Position numbers and translations under genes: made by a program. DNA of 32,170 nt from the NCBI GenBank assembly GCA_963575745.1, contig CAUYUJ010017655.1, positions 1 through 32,170 on the forward strand, in the 5' to 3' direction. The stretch is from Prorocentrum cordatum (taxonomy: Eukaryota; Sar; Dinophyceae; Prorocentrales; Prorocentraceae). Each line of letters starts with the position of its first letter. Position 1 is the first letter of the stretch. A model generated the notes under the pieces. The model was given only the letters and a program-made list of their open reading frames with translations, made no database searches and had not been told where the DNA came from. This document shows positions 18,865-26,966 of the stretch, piece after piece.

Positions 18865-19112
18865 GGGGGAGGGGTTCGAACCAGTAGTGACCCTCCCCGG
18901 TTTTCGAGAGGGGGGGGGGTTGAAGCGGTAGTGACCCTCCCCCGTTTTCTGGAGGGGGGGGGGTTCGAACCGGTAGTGACCCCTCTGGTTTTCTGGGAAG
19001 GGGGGGTGGGGGGGAGGGGTTCGAACTGGTAGTGACCTCTTCTCGGTTTTCCGGAGGGGGGGGTGGGGAGGGGGTTTGAACCGGTAGTGACCCCCCCCTG
19101 GTTTTCCGCGTC
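18865..19112 (-). repeat. C-rich minisatellite, right arm (inverted)
   Basis: About five units reading GGTTCGAACCGGTAGTGACC with G-runs and CGGTTTTC, the reverse complement of the array at 17690-17925. The two arms enclose the GGGACAGTGGTG array symmetrically. Confidence 0.85.
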
Positions 19113-19189
19113 CGGCCAGTTTCGCTTCCGGTATTCCGACGATCCGATGCGGCCCGACGTTCACATGGCGTTGTTGCGAATCTTGGCGC

Positions 19190-19480
19190 AGCCGATCCTC
19201 GCCTCAGCGCCACGCGCATTCGTTTTAAAAGAGTTTCACGGGTGCAGGGCGGGTTCTTTAAAACATGTGGTTTTCGCCTTAGCTTCGCGCGCATTCGTTT
19301 TGAACAGTTGCAAGAGTTACACTGATTTGGGGCGGGTGGTTTTCACGAAGTGAATATTGCTTCAACGCCGCGCATATTCGTTTCATTTTTCGCAAGACGT
19401 TCGCGGATTGAGGACGGTTCCTTTTCAAAATGCGGCTCTCACTCTAGCGCCGCACACATTCGTTTTAAACATGTGCAAGG
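19190..19480 (+). repeat. About 70-bp satellite, block 1
   Basis: Repeated order: CGCGCATTCGTTTTAA, TGCAAG..TT, a short spacer, GGGCGGTTCTTT or GACGGTTCCTTTTC, AAAATGCGGCTCTC, then TTAGCGCCGCGC again. About four units, period 65-75 bp. The palindrome-like TTTAAAA is conserved. Further blocks at 20215, 22370, 22545 and, inverted, 27810. Confidence 0.8.
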
Positions 19481-19840
19481 GTTTCATTTTCCCATGGCTC
19501 ATGTACCAGCAGTAGTGTTTGGGAACGGTCCAGGTTTGGAAGGGTGCAACAGTTGCGTTGATTCGCGGTGTTGAAGTCGCAGGATTGGTATCCTGGCACG
19601 ATTCAGGATCGTCAAGACGCAACAGTCAGTTTGACTCGTGGCGCTGAATTCCTGAGAACGGTGTTTTGCCACGATTCAGGAGTTCCACACGATTGTCCTC
19701 CAACTGGGTATTTATTTCAGTGGACATGAACCCATGTATGGGGCCGATGAAGAGGGAGCTTTGGAGTGATGGCGTTTTTCAAAATCGTTGACCAGTCTTG
19801 AGTTTACACTGGTCCTCCTCCTCCTCCTCCTCCTCCTCCT

Positions 19841-20022
19841 CTCGGGTCGGAAGAGGGGGGGGGGATTGGAAAAAGAGGGGTGCGACATGTGGTTTTCGCC
19901 CCCGCCGCCAGGCGCTCTCCTGGATGCACTGGCGTCTCGGGGAGGCGCAGGGACAGCTGCGTGCAGCTGACTCCTGATTCTCAATTCCCCCCCTGTGCTA
20001 TCCCCCCTTTCGTCCGCCCCAG
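19841..20022. mobile_element. Family C inverted-repeat element, copy 2
   Basis: Starts CTCGGGTCGGAAGAGGGGGG and ends CCCCCCTTTCGTCCGCCCCAG, with the interior CCCCGCCGCC, GTGCAGCTGA, CTGATTCTCAATTCCCC and GCTATCCCCCC shared with 10433-10636. GGTCCTCC precedes (19811) and AGTCCTCC follows (20021). This could be a target duplication, but a TCC microsatellite (19814-19840) makes that uncertain. Confidence 0.6.
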
Positions 20023-20214
20023 TCCTCCTTCTCCCTCCTCCTTCTGCCACTTCACCCTTACAGACAACCCTTCCTTGTCTGGTCGCAAATTCAAGCGTCT
20101 CAGTAGTGTGGACTGGGCTTCTTCGACTGAGACTTCGTGACCACTCATGGCCCGCCAGCGTGAAACCTGCAGCAGCGAAAGTTTGCAGATCAAGCCAGGG
20201 CGGTTGCTTTTCAA

Positions 20215-20505
20215 AACGGGTTTTTCGCATACGCGCCGCGCACATTCGTTTTAACAGTTTGAAAGGGCCACCGGAGTGGATTTGGGCGTTTTCAAAGTTG
20301 GGCTGTCGCTTTAGCGTCCCGCGCATTCGCTTGCACGTATGGTCACCGTTCGGCGGGTGCAGGGGTGGTGGTTTCCAGCATGGGGCTCTCGCTTTTACGC
20401 CGCGCGCATTCGTTGAAACGCTTGCAGCAGTTGCACGGATGGAGGGCGGTTCCTTGTAGACGTGCGGCTCTCGGCTTAGCGCCGAACGTTTGTCACAAGC
20501 GCGAC
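20215..20505 (+). repeat. About 70-bp satellite, block 2
   Basis: Units as in block 1, for example CGCCGCGCACATTCGTTTTA, GGGCTCTCGCTTTTACGCCG and GGAGGGCGGTTCCTTGT. It is truncated after AGCGCCGAACG near 20485. From 20505 to 20890 only CATAGCATGG-type short repeats (20655-20725) are seen. Confidence 0.75.
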
Positions 20506-20889
20506 GGAAGCCTTGTGGTACGGATATGAGGACGCGGAGGAGGGGAGGGGGCGGAGATAACTTAGGTGCGCTCGCGTTATATCTGCCGTGCTACCCCTCC
20601 CTCCCATCTCTTACCATGGCGTAGATTTCTCTACTCGCACAGTCGGATGTCGTAGCATGGCATAGCATTACAGGGGATAGCATGGTGTTGAATATCAAAG
20701 CGTATCATGACATAGCATGGCGTGGCGACGCCCCAAGGGGGGGATGCTTCTGCGGTCCCATAATCAACGAATCGGCACCGAATGTGTAATCACTTCCGAT
20801 GTTTTGTTCGGGGTGGTGGGGGGGTTGGAGCATTTTTTTAGATTTTGGGGATTATTTGGCAGGACCGACAACCATGCCGTGGTATGGTA

Positions 20890-21040
20890 TTGGAACTGAA
20901 TGCGCCAGCGCTGCAGTGGGAGCACGATTCGGAACGAGCGGAAACGCAGAAATGAGGCCAGCGTTGCAGCGGGATCACGGTGCGGAACGAGCGGAAGCCC
21001 GAAAATGAGACTAGCGCTTCAGCAGGAACAACATCAACAA
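20890..21040. repeat. Three tandem units of about 54 bp
   Basis: GCGCCAGCGCTGCAGTGGGA, GGCCAGCGTTGCAGCGGGAT and GACTAGCGCTTCAGCAGGAA head the three units. Each of the first two is followed by CACG..TGCGGAACGAGCGGAA. The repeat is open in one frame, but nothing identifies a protein. Confidence 0.75.
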
Positions 21041-21228
21041 AACCAAACCAAGCGAAGACCCACTTCTCGGGAATCCTGCGTGCAAGCAAAGAATACGCGG
21101 ACGGGGGCCGGATATCTTCCGGACGTCATCAGGGGAGACGGGAGAGTAGTATTCACACTGCGTGATTGTGGAGGCGGGGGCCAAGGGGCGGCGGCACGCC
21201 CACGACGCGGCGCCGCGAATTCACCAAT

Positions 21229-21417
21229 TCATCGGGCCCGCGGCGGGAGCACGCGGGCCCTGCCCGCTGCCGGGGCGACGCCGCGGGGCGCTCCCACCTG
21301 CGGGGCCCCGGCGGCCGCAGCGGAGGCAGGCGACCCAGGCGGGGCGCCGCGTGGGCCTGCGTGGCCGTCGCTGCCATGGGTGGTCTTCGGGGCCGCCAGC
21401 TCCACCTCGGCCAGCAT
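21229..21417 (-). pseudogene. Possible C-terminal continuation of the retroelement RNase H protein
   Basis: On the - strand the frame directly beyond the family A element reads MLAEVELAAPKTTHGSDGH, then becomes Gly/Pro/Ala-rich. Removing 167 nt between the imperfect direct repeats GTTCTTCAG and GTTCTGCAG would join it in frame to the end of the RNase H segment (VQLHALQVLQN). A neighbouring frame near 21345 reads WVACLRCGRRG, like the zinc-knuckle ends of some retroelement proteins, so a further frameshift is possible. Seen: frames and repeats. Inferred: that they were once one protein. Confidence 0.35.
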
Positions 21418-21426
21418 GTTCTTCAG

Positions 21427-21584
21427 GAGGGGAAGAAGCACACAGACACAATGAATCGTCGATTCCCAGAACATATGGGAAAATATGGGAAGTGGGGGGG
21501 AAGACAAAAACCCAGAAGATATGGGAAGATATGGGGATGTTGTTTATTTGTGTGTATTTCTTTGTGTGTCCCAGGGCCCCTTCA
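21427..21584 (+). mobile_element. Family A inverted-repeat element, copy 4, at the end of the RNase H gene
   Basis: 158 bp starting GAGGGGAAGAAGCACACAGA and ending GTGTGTCCCAGGGCCCCTTCA. The outer bases GAGGGG and CCCCTTC are inverted. GTTCTTCAG (21418-21426) and GTTCTGCAG (21585-21593) flank it, a 9-bp duplication with one mismatch. The TGA that ends the upstream RNase H frame on the - strand is formed by its first bases. Confidence 0.82.
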
Positions 21585-21707
21585 GTTCTGCAGCACCTGC
21601 AGCGCGTGCAGCTGGACCGCGCTCGCCTGCCGCAGGTCCGTGGCTGGCAAGCGGGCCTGAGACCCCTGCCGTGCCGGGCGGTCCGCCTCGGCGTTCCCGA
21701 GCCAGTC
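21582..21707 (-). CDS. Retroelement RNase H domain, exon 2 (C-terminal)
   Basis: Forty-one codons and a stop on the - strand, beginning DWLGNAEADRPARQ. The N-x-x-A-D motif carries the last acidic catalytic residue of RNase H. The remainder (VQLHALQVLQN) is helical and typical of sequence after the domain in retroelement polyproteins. It starts in phase 0 at a GCGAG|GAC acceptor (21708) and joins the exon at 21913. The frame ends in TGA at 21584-21582, exactly at the edge of a family A element, so the protein was probably longer before that insertion. Confidence 0.7.
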   Translation of the reverse strand, partial: DWLGNAEADRPARQGSQARLPATDLRQASAVQLHALQVLQN

Positions 21708-21912
21708 CTCGCAGGCCCAGAGGTTGACACCAACACCAACATCGGCGTTGTGCTTCCGCCGAGGGACGGAGATCCCAGTCTCGGTGATGGTGTTCATATT
21801 CTGGCTTCCAAGGTGACCGAAGTATTACCACCACCGAAATCTAGGATCTTCTTCCTCTTGTGGCGGCAACCTTCTGTGTTGGTGTTGGTCCCACTTCCAG
21901 GCCTCCAAAGTC
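21708..21912 (-). mobile_element. Introner-like element splitting the RNase H gene
   Basis: The element proper (21711-21908) has inverted ends: AGGCC then ACCAACACCAACA at 21729-21741, mirrored by TGTTGGTGTTGGT at 21877-21889 then GGCCT. AGTCCTC lies outside both ends (21704-21710 and 21909-21915), a perfect 7-bp duplication. On the - strand the 205-nt segment begins GACTTT after GAAGAG and ends TGCGAG before GACTGG, a GA-AG intron whose 5' border is made from the duplication. Its length is not a multiple of three, and removing it restores the RNase H frame at the correct motif spacing. Introners with these properties are known from dinoflagellates; that this copy is spliced is inferred. Confidence 0.78.
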
Positions 21913-22290
21913 CTCTTCGGAAGCCTCGCGGTCGGCCGCTGCTGCCGCGTCGAGGTGGCCCTTGACCCACCGCGCGACGGCGAAGCCCGTCTGGCAGTAT
22001 GGTTCGAGGAGAGACCACAAGTCTGCGTGCGACCAGTCGCGTGGCGAGGCACCGTCGCGGAGGGCCACCATGCCACTCCGCACACCCTGTGAGTCCGTGA
22101 TGGCCTCCACGGGGGATGCTGCCAGGCTCACCGCGCTCAGAGCCGAGGTCAGCGCTGCTGGTTCCGCCGTCTGCCCGCTGTCGACTGGTCCGCCGTGCTC
22201 TGGCAGGGGCGCCCCGGGCCGTTCCAGATGCAGGCCCCGGCCAGCGCGCGCCAGGAGCGGGTCAGCCGGGCGCAGGCAGGCCCGACCCGT
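21913..22290 (-). CDS. Retroelement RNase H domain, exon 1 (N-terminal)
   Basis: On the - strand one frame carries the ordered catalytic residues of type I RNase H: Asp in PAD (22263-22261), Glu in QTAEPAAL (22164-22162), Asp in AITDSQGV (22095-22093), then SHADLWSLLEPY and VARWVKGHLD, where the conserved W-x-x-G-H lies. The fourth acidic residue is in exon 2. Spacings match the family (33 residues between the first Asp and Glu, about 70 from the TDS Asp to the last Asp after splicing). The domain removes the RNA strand of RNA-DNA hybrids during retrotransposition. No reverse transcriptase precedes it; above about 22340 the sequence passes into satellite, so the element is 5'-truncated. The upstream limit is approximate. 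Confidence 0.72.
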
Positions 22291-22339
22291 CCAAGCCCTG
22301 GCAGCGCCCCTCCTGCGCGCCCGGCAGTGCGGGCGCCAG

Positions 22340-22450
22340 CGGCGCGGGGTCTCAGCGCCGAGTGCGTTCGTCTTACTGTAGCAGCTGCGTGGATGGATCA
22401 CCGAGCGCGTTCCACTACTCGCAGAGTGCTAACTCGCAAACGCCCGACAA
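22340..22450 (+). repeat. About 70-bp satellite, partial block
   Basis: TCAGCGCCGAGTGCGTTCGT and GCAGCTGCGTGGATGGA follow the satellite order. GAGCGCGTTCCACTACTCGC here is mirrored by GCGAGTAGTGGAACGCGCTC at 22521, a perfect 20-bp inverted pair. Confidence 0.6.
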
Positions 22451-22544
22451 GCACATGTCTGATTCGGTGTAAAGCTCCCCCCCCCCAGCAGCGGATCCAG
22501 GCCATTTTGAGTAGTCACTTTGCGAGTAGTGGAACGCGCTCGTC

Positions 22545-22960
22545 GAATGGATGGCGGTTCCTTTTCGGAGTAGGGCCTCGCCTGAGCGCCGCGCACACTT
22601 GTCTCCAACGCGTGCAATAACTGCAACGAGGGAGGGCGGCCCCTTCTCAACATGTGGCTCTCGCTTGAGGGATTCCCCCCAAAAAACACCGACCAGAGCG
22701 TTGGACACATGCAGCAACTGCGCGGGTGAATGGCGGTTCCTTTTTCAGGTTGGCCCTTGGCTTTCACGCGCTTAGTCACTCAGGTTGATCGTAAGCTAGT
22801 GCGCTCTTTGCGCGGAGGGGGGGCTCTTTTTCAAGCCGGGGCTCTCGTTGGATACACGGTGAACATTTGCGATTCTTACCGTTTCGCAATCCGTGAATTC
22901 CGCTAGAAGGATGCAAGGCAGTTCCTTTTCACAACGGGGCTTTCGGGGCTTTCGGGGCTT
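22545..22960 (+). repeat. About 70-bp satellite, block 3
   Basis: Units contain GGATGGCGGTTCCTTTTC, CTGAGCGCCGCGCACAC, TGCAATAACTGCAACGAGGG and TGTGGCTCTCGCTT, matching the blocks at 19190 and 20215. The array ends near 22960 in triplicated GGGGCTTTC (22938-22965). Confidence 0.7.
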
Positions 22961-23104
22961 TCGCCTGAATGGCAGACGCAGGGGGTGCTTGTCTTTCGCT
23001 GGGGCGCCTCCCGTGGCGAAAAAGGACGGCTGGTGGGGTCTCGTGAGGAGCGGACTTGGGACGGTGGGGTGTATTGCAACATCGTTGGTGCTTGCTGGGT
23101 TTTC

Positions 23105-23460
23105 TCTCGTCTTCCTCGTCCTCCTCCTCCTGCTCGTGCTCCTCCGCATCTTCGTTGTCCTCCTACTCCGCTACCTACTCCTGGTACTCCGTCCGTCCTC
23201 CTCATCCTCCTACTTGTCCACCCTTCCTCTCCTCCCGTTACTCCCTCGCCCTCGATCCTTCCCTCCTTGCTCCTCCTCTTCCTCCTCCTCCTCCTCCTCC
23301 TTCCCCTCCTTCTCTTTTCAACTGTTTCTCCTCCTCCTCCTCCTCCTCCTCCTCCTCCTCTTCATCACCACCCTCCTCTTTCGGCATCCTCCTTCCTTCT
23401 CCTCCTCTTTTCTTCTCCTCCTCCTCCGCCTCCTCCGCCTCGTCCTCCTCCCGTCCCCCT
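23105..23460. repeat. (TCC)n-rich tract
   Basis: CTCCTC blocks with mixed interruptions just upstream of the second protease exon. Poly-Ser/Leu/Pro frames on + and Glu/Arg/Gly frames on - derive from it. Confidence 0.85.
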
Positions 23461-23504
23461 TTTTTCCCTCGGCCTTCGAGCCGCGTGGCCTGCGCGCACG
23501 CGAG

Positions 23505-23573
23505 GAGTGCAAGGATGAGGCTTGCACGAGCCATAGCCTGTACGACCCGGCCCTCAGTGCTACCTCCGCCCAG
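23505..23573 (+). CDS. Aspartic protease (pepsin family A1), first-disulfide exon
   Basis: Twenty-three codons in phase 0 containing ECKDEACTSHSLYD and SATSAQ. In A1 peptidases the segment after D-T-G-S has the pattern C-x(3-5)-C-x-x-H-x-x-(F/Y)-(D/N), with the two Cys forming the first disulfide, followed by S-x-T-S/Y. All are present. It follows the P-S-K end of the 14141 exon without gap or overlap. The acceptor is GCGAG|GAG. The donor is CAG|GCCGTA, a GC donor; a GT donor three bases later is possible and would add one Ala. TCC repeats precede it and AGG repeats follow. Confidence 0.75.
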
Positions 23574-23599
23574 GCCGTACCACTGCGCGGGAGTGTTGT

Positions 23600-23665
23600 G
23601 GGAGGAGGAGGAGGCGGAGGAGGAGGAGGAGGGGAGGAGGAGGAGGAGGAGGAGGAGAAGCATGA
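23600..23665. repeat. (AGG)n microsatellite
   Basis: AGG triplets starting 27 bp after the protease exon, then GAGCAT repeats (23660-23680). Confidence 0.85.
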
Positions 23666-23699
23666 GCATGAGCATGACTACGTGACAACGTCAAGTGTG

Positions 23700-24150
23700 A
23701 TCGCAGCGGCAGGCCTCCTTGGGCGTGAGAATTAGACTGGAGTGCCTCTGGAACGCTTCTACACAGATAAGCCACCCACTGACCATCTCCAAGTAGATGA
23801 GGGAATGGTAGGAGACGTACACGTCCCAAACCATAGAGATGGACAACATACAGTTGAGGTGAAATCGGCTCGATGCGTCCCTTATTCATTAATGTGACGA
23901 CGCATCACTGGTCATCGGGTAACCCCCCGATGGAGATCGCCTCCTCCACAGACAGCCCCACAATATCAATTCCAAAATCCGTACCCGCGTACGAAACGAA
24001 TTAACCTCTTGGACTCTTCCCAGCCACTGTGCAAACAACCGCATAGAACATACACATATAGGGCCAAAGACTACGACAGTGGACGCGGCGCGATGGGGAG
24101 AAGGTCCAACAAACTCCCAATGCATACCACGAGCCACCATTCCAGCACCA
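23700..24150. other. Unresolved mixed-complexity region
   Basis: Base composition is close to even, unlike its surroundings. On the - strand two short frames look protein-like: GTDFGIDIVGLSVEEAISI (about 23980-23920) and VYVSYHSLIYLEMVSGW (about 23825-23775). They are in different frames, separated by stops, and match no family I know. This could be a degenerate element or hidden exons. Confidence 0.25.
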
Positions 24151-24455
24151 CGCTTGAAATATGCCCAGATAGCAGGCGGGTGGGTCAATGCCAGCGGCTC
24201 CCCAAATCGACCTTGGACCTGGGGCCGATGACGGTCGTGACAGCAGCACCCGCTCGCCTGAAATACGCCCAGACCGCAGGCGGGTGGGTAAATGCCGGCG
24301 GCTCCCCCCATCGACTCTGCACCTGGGGCGGATGTCCTCCACGACGGTCGTGACAGCAACAACCGCTCGCCTGAAATCGCCCAGACGGCAGGCGTGTGGG
24401 TGAATGCCAGCGGCTCCCCCTATTGCCCCTGCAGCCTGGGACGGACCACGAAATC
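24151..24455. repeat. Three tandem units of about 105-113 bp
   Basis: Units begin CGCTTGAAATATGCCCAGAT (24151), CGCCTGAAATACGCCCAGAC (24255) and CGCCTGAAATCGCCCAGACG (24368). Each continues AGGCGGGTGGGT, AATGCCAGCGGCTCCCC and GACGGTCGTGACAGCA. Frames on both strands cross it but shift between units. Confidence 0.85.
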
Positions 24456-24570
24456 GATGCACAGGAAAGCTTGAAAACTCAGATGCAAAATGACCCAGTC
24501 TGCACCCTGTCAGCACGACGAAGTAAAACAAAAGCCACTCGTAGCCAGCACCGATGAGGAAGCTGCTGAA

Positions 24571-24670
24571 NNNNNNNNNNNNNNNNNNNNNNNNNNNNNN
24601 NNNNNNNNNNNNNNNNNNNNNNNNNNNNNNNNNNNNNNNNNNNNNNNNNNNNNNNNNNNNNNNNNNNNNN
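24571..24670. other. Assembly gap of 100 N
   Basis: Exactly 100 Ns, a conventional placeholder for a gap of unknown size. It falls inside the inferred second protease intron, directly before an ATG microsatellite, so collapse of the repeat is a likely cause and the intron length is uncertain. Confidence 0.98.
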
Positions 24671-24872
24671 TGCTGATGATGATGATGATACTGATGCTGA
24701 TGATGATGATGAGGAGGAGGAGGAGAAGTAGAAAGAGGAGAGGAAGTATGATGATGCTGACGGTTGTGGTTGTGGTGATGGTGATGGTGATCGTGATGGT
24801 GATGGCGCTGGTGGTGCTGTTGTTGATGATCATGAGGGAGGAGGAGGCGGAGGAGGAGGATGATGGTGTTGT

Positions 24873-24913
<41 letters not shown>

Positions 24914-25020
24914 CTGATGCTGATGATGATGATGATGAATGCTGATGATGATGATATGATGATGCTGATTGCTGCTGCGCTGCTGCTGATTATGATGATG
25001 ATGAGATGATGATGATGAAT
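24671..25020. repeat. (ATG)n microsatellite, interrupted
   Basis: ATG/CTG/GTG triplets with AGG interruptions, giving Met, Asp or Ile/His/Ser frames. Confidence 0.9.
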
Positions 25021-25317
25021 GAGGAGGAGGAGGAGGAGGAGGAGGAGGAGGAGGAGGAGGAGGAGGAGCAGGAGCAAGCAGGAGGAGAGAGGAGGATGAG
25101 GAGTAGGAGGAGGAGGTGGAGGAAGAGGGTAGGAGGAGGTAGGAGGAGAGCGGAGTGAGAAGAAGGAAGGAGAATGGAAGTAGGCGGAGGAGGAGGGAGG
25201 AGGGGGAGGAGGAGGAGGATGAAGGAGGAGGAGGAGGAGGAGGAGGAGGAGGACGAGGAGGAGGATGAGGAGGAGGAGGAGGAGGAGGAGGAGGAGGAGG
25301 AGGAGGTGGAGGAGCCT
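25021..25317. repeat. (AGG)n microsatellite
   Basis: About 300 bp of AGG. It stops some 30 bp before the third protease exon. A second AGG block lies at 25455-25530, after the exon. Confidence 0.9.
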
Positions 25318-25350
25318 TGGGGTGGGGGGGGGCGCGGCCCCGCTGCTCAG

Positions 25351-25389
25351 ATTGCCTTCGCCGACAAGCCCACGGAGCCGGTGGCGGAG
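25351..25389 (+). CDS. Aspartic protease (pepsin family A1), linker exon
   Basis: Thirteen codons, IAFADKPTEPVAE, in phase 0 between acceptor CTCAG|ATT and GC donor GAG|GCCGCC. With the preceding exon it gives AQIAFADKP, the strand that leads to the flap in A1 peptidases, and it runs straight into the DGTRDIVT of the next exon. The exon is extremely short and sits as non-repetitive sequence between two AGG blocks. Recognition depends on the flanking exons; alone it would be too short to call. Confidence 0.62.
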
Positions 25390-25584
25390 GCCGCCTGCCC
25401 TAGGAAGAGGAGGGTGAGGGAGGGGAGGGGGAGGGTCTAGAGGGAGGATAGGGGGAAGGTGAGGAAGAGGAGGAGGAGGAGGAGGAGGAGGAGGAGGAGG
25501 AGGAGGAGGAGGAGGAGGAGGAGAGGGAGGGACTAGAGGGTCTAGAGGGATGAGGAAGAGGAGGATGAGGAGGAGAGGGAGGGG

Positions 25585-26260
25585 GTGAGACATATTGAGA
25601 TGACAATGGCAGTGCTACCGTTGCATACGCCTGCACGTACTGCTGCTGCAGTTCCTGCCACTGTGGCTACCACTGCCACTGCGACCACGCTCACCATCAG
25701 TGGCACTACTACGACTACTACTTCCACTGCTAGTACTGCTACGACTCCTTCTACTTCTACTTATATCTTCTACGTTTACTTCCACTTCTATTTTTCTAAT
25801 ACTGTTACTACTTTTTAGTACTGTTTCTACTATTACTCCCTTCTTCTAGGGTTGCTATTACGTACTACCTGTTACGTACTTTATGTCACCCACTAGTTAC
25901 TATTACGTTTACTACTGCTGCTGCCACTATTTACTGTTTTACCTTTTACTACGCACTGCTTGCTATGTGCTACTTTCTACTTCCTACTTTCTACTTCAAA
26001 GCTAACACCCACGACTTACTACTTACTAGGCGTATTACCGATGCTTCTACTTACTGCTAAGAGACCCTCTACTATTACAACGACTTCTGTTTACTATTCG
26101 CTATGTGCTACTAGTTCATATTAGTGTTTTTTTTGACCGCGGCGACAAGAGGTTCAACAGCTAGCCACTACCACTACAATTGCCGTTACTGGTACCATTT
26201 TACTTGCACTACTTCTGCCACTACCACTGCCACTACCACTACTGCTATCACCCTAAAGCT
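25585..26260. repeat. Degenerate (TAC/CTG/CAC)n triplet tract
   Basis: Triplets of the form TAC, CAC, CTG, TTC and ACT alternate for about 650 bp, with ACTACT, TTACTA and CCACTG blocks. It is AT-richer than its surroundings and shows no supported coding frame. Confidence 0.7.
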
Positions 26261-26269
26261 ACAGCTGCC

Positions 26270-26545
26270 ACGCGTACTTTCGATTGCGCTTGCGCCTGCG
26301 CTTGTGCCTCCGATTGTTTCTCCGCTTGCACGTGTACTTGCACGCGCACATTCGTTTGCGCATGCTCTTGGGCGTGCACTGGCGCCTGCAGTCGAACTGG
26401 CATGTGCACGCGCAGTTCTGCACTCCGCTGCGGCGGCACATGTGCTTGCACCTGCACGTGCACGTGCACGCGCACCTGCGCCCGCACTTTCCCGTTCTCT
26501 TGCGCCTGCACCTGCGCTTGCCCTTGTGCTCGCAGTTCTGCCGGC
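26270..26545. repeat. Degenerate CTTGCG/CCTGCA hexanucleotide tract
   Basis: GCGCTTGCGCCTGCGCTTGT and GCACCTGCACGTGCACGTGC typify it. Alternating purine-pyrimidine runs (GTGCACGTGCACGCGC) could favour Z-DNA (inference). Frames give alternating Ala/Cys/Arg. Confidence 0.75.
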
Positions 26546-26966
26546 CCTCGGCTTCTCAACCGCTGGTCCCCGTACGACTCCACGCGCGAGCCCGAGGCCG
26601 CCTGCGCCGCCCTGGGAGACGTCCACCGCCTGAGCGGGCCTCCCATTCTCTTGCTCCACCCGCGGCCGTCTTTCCTCCGTCTTTCACCTGCACGCGCAGG
26701 ATTCGCCACGCTGGAGCCCGTCGCTGCCGCGACCGCGCCGGCGACCGTGTCGCTGCTTGTGCCTCTGCCTGAACGCCCGTGCTCTTGGCCGTGCCTCTGC
26801 GCGTGGTGCGCTCAACGCTGCACGCTGCGCGCGTGCTTGCGCTTGCCACGGTTAACTACCCGCGCCTCCTTGCTGCGCACGTCTGTGCACGCTCGCGCTT
26901 GCATCTGTGCCCGCATCCTGGGCTCAGACGAAGCTCGGCCCTCGCCGGCCACCCCCCGCGCCGCAG

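Larger units (their letters stand above)
14240..23504 (+). other. Inferred 9.3-kb intron of the aspartic protease
   Basis: The intron starts GAGCTC and ends GCGAG, leaving AAG|GAG at the join. The same bases, AG|GAG, occur at both borders, a direct repeat reminiscent of an ancient insertion. It contains satellites, a - strand retroelement RNase H, family A and C elements and several microsatellites. The length is large but within what is known for dinoflagellate genes. Support comes from family continuity of the two exons only; no transcript was available. Confidence 0.55.

Noticed and set aside
17690-19112. GGTTCGAACC resembling a tRNA T-loop
   Set aside because: It recurs in every minisatellite unit, and no acceptor stem, anticodon arm or A box is positioned with it.
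17891-19294. 467-codon - strand frame rich in Pro, Thr, His and Cys
   Set aside because: It follows the GGGACAGTGGTG array and the minisatellite arms exactly. The residue pattern is the repeat unit and no domain is present.
24001-25593. 530-codon - strand frame
   Set aside because: It crosses the 100-N gap, two microsatellites and the three-unit tandem repeat. It is open because of the gap and repeats.
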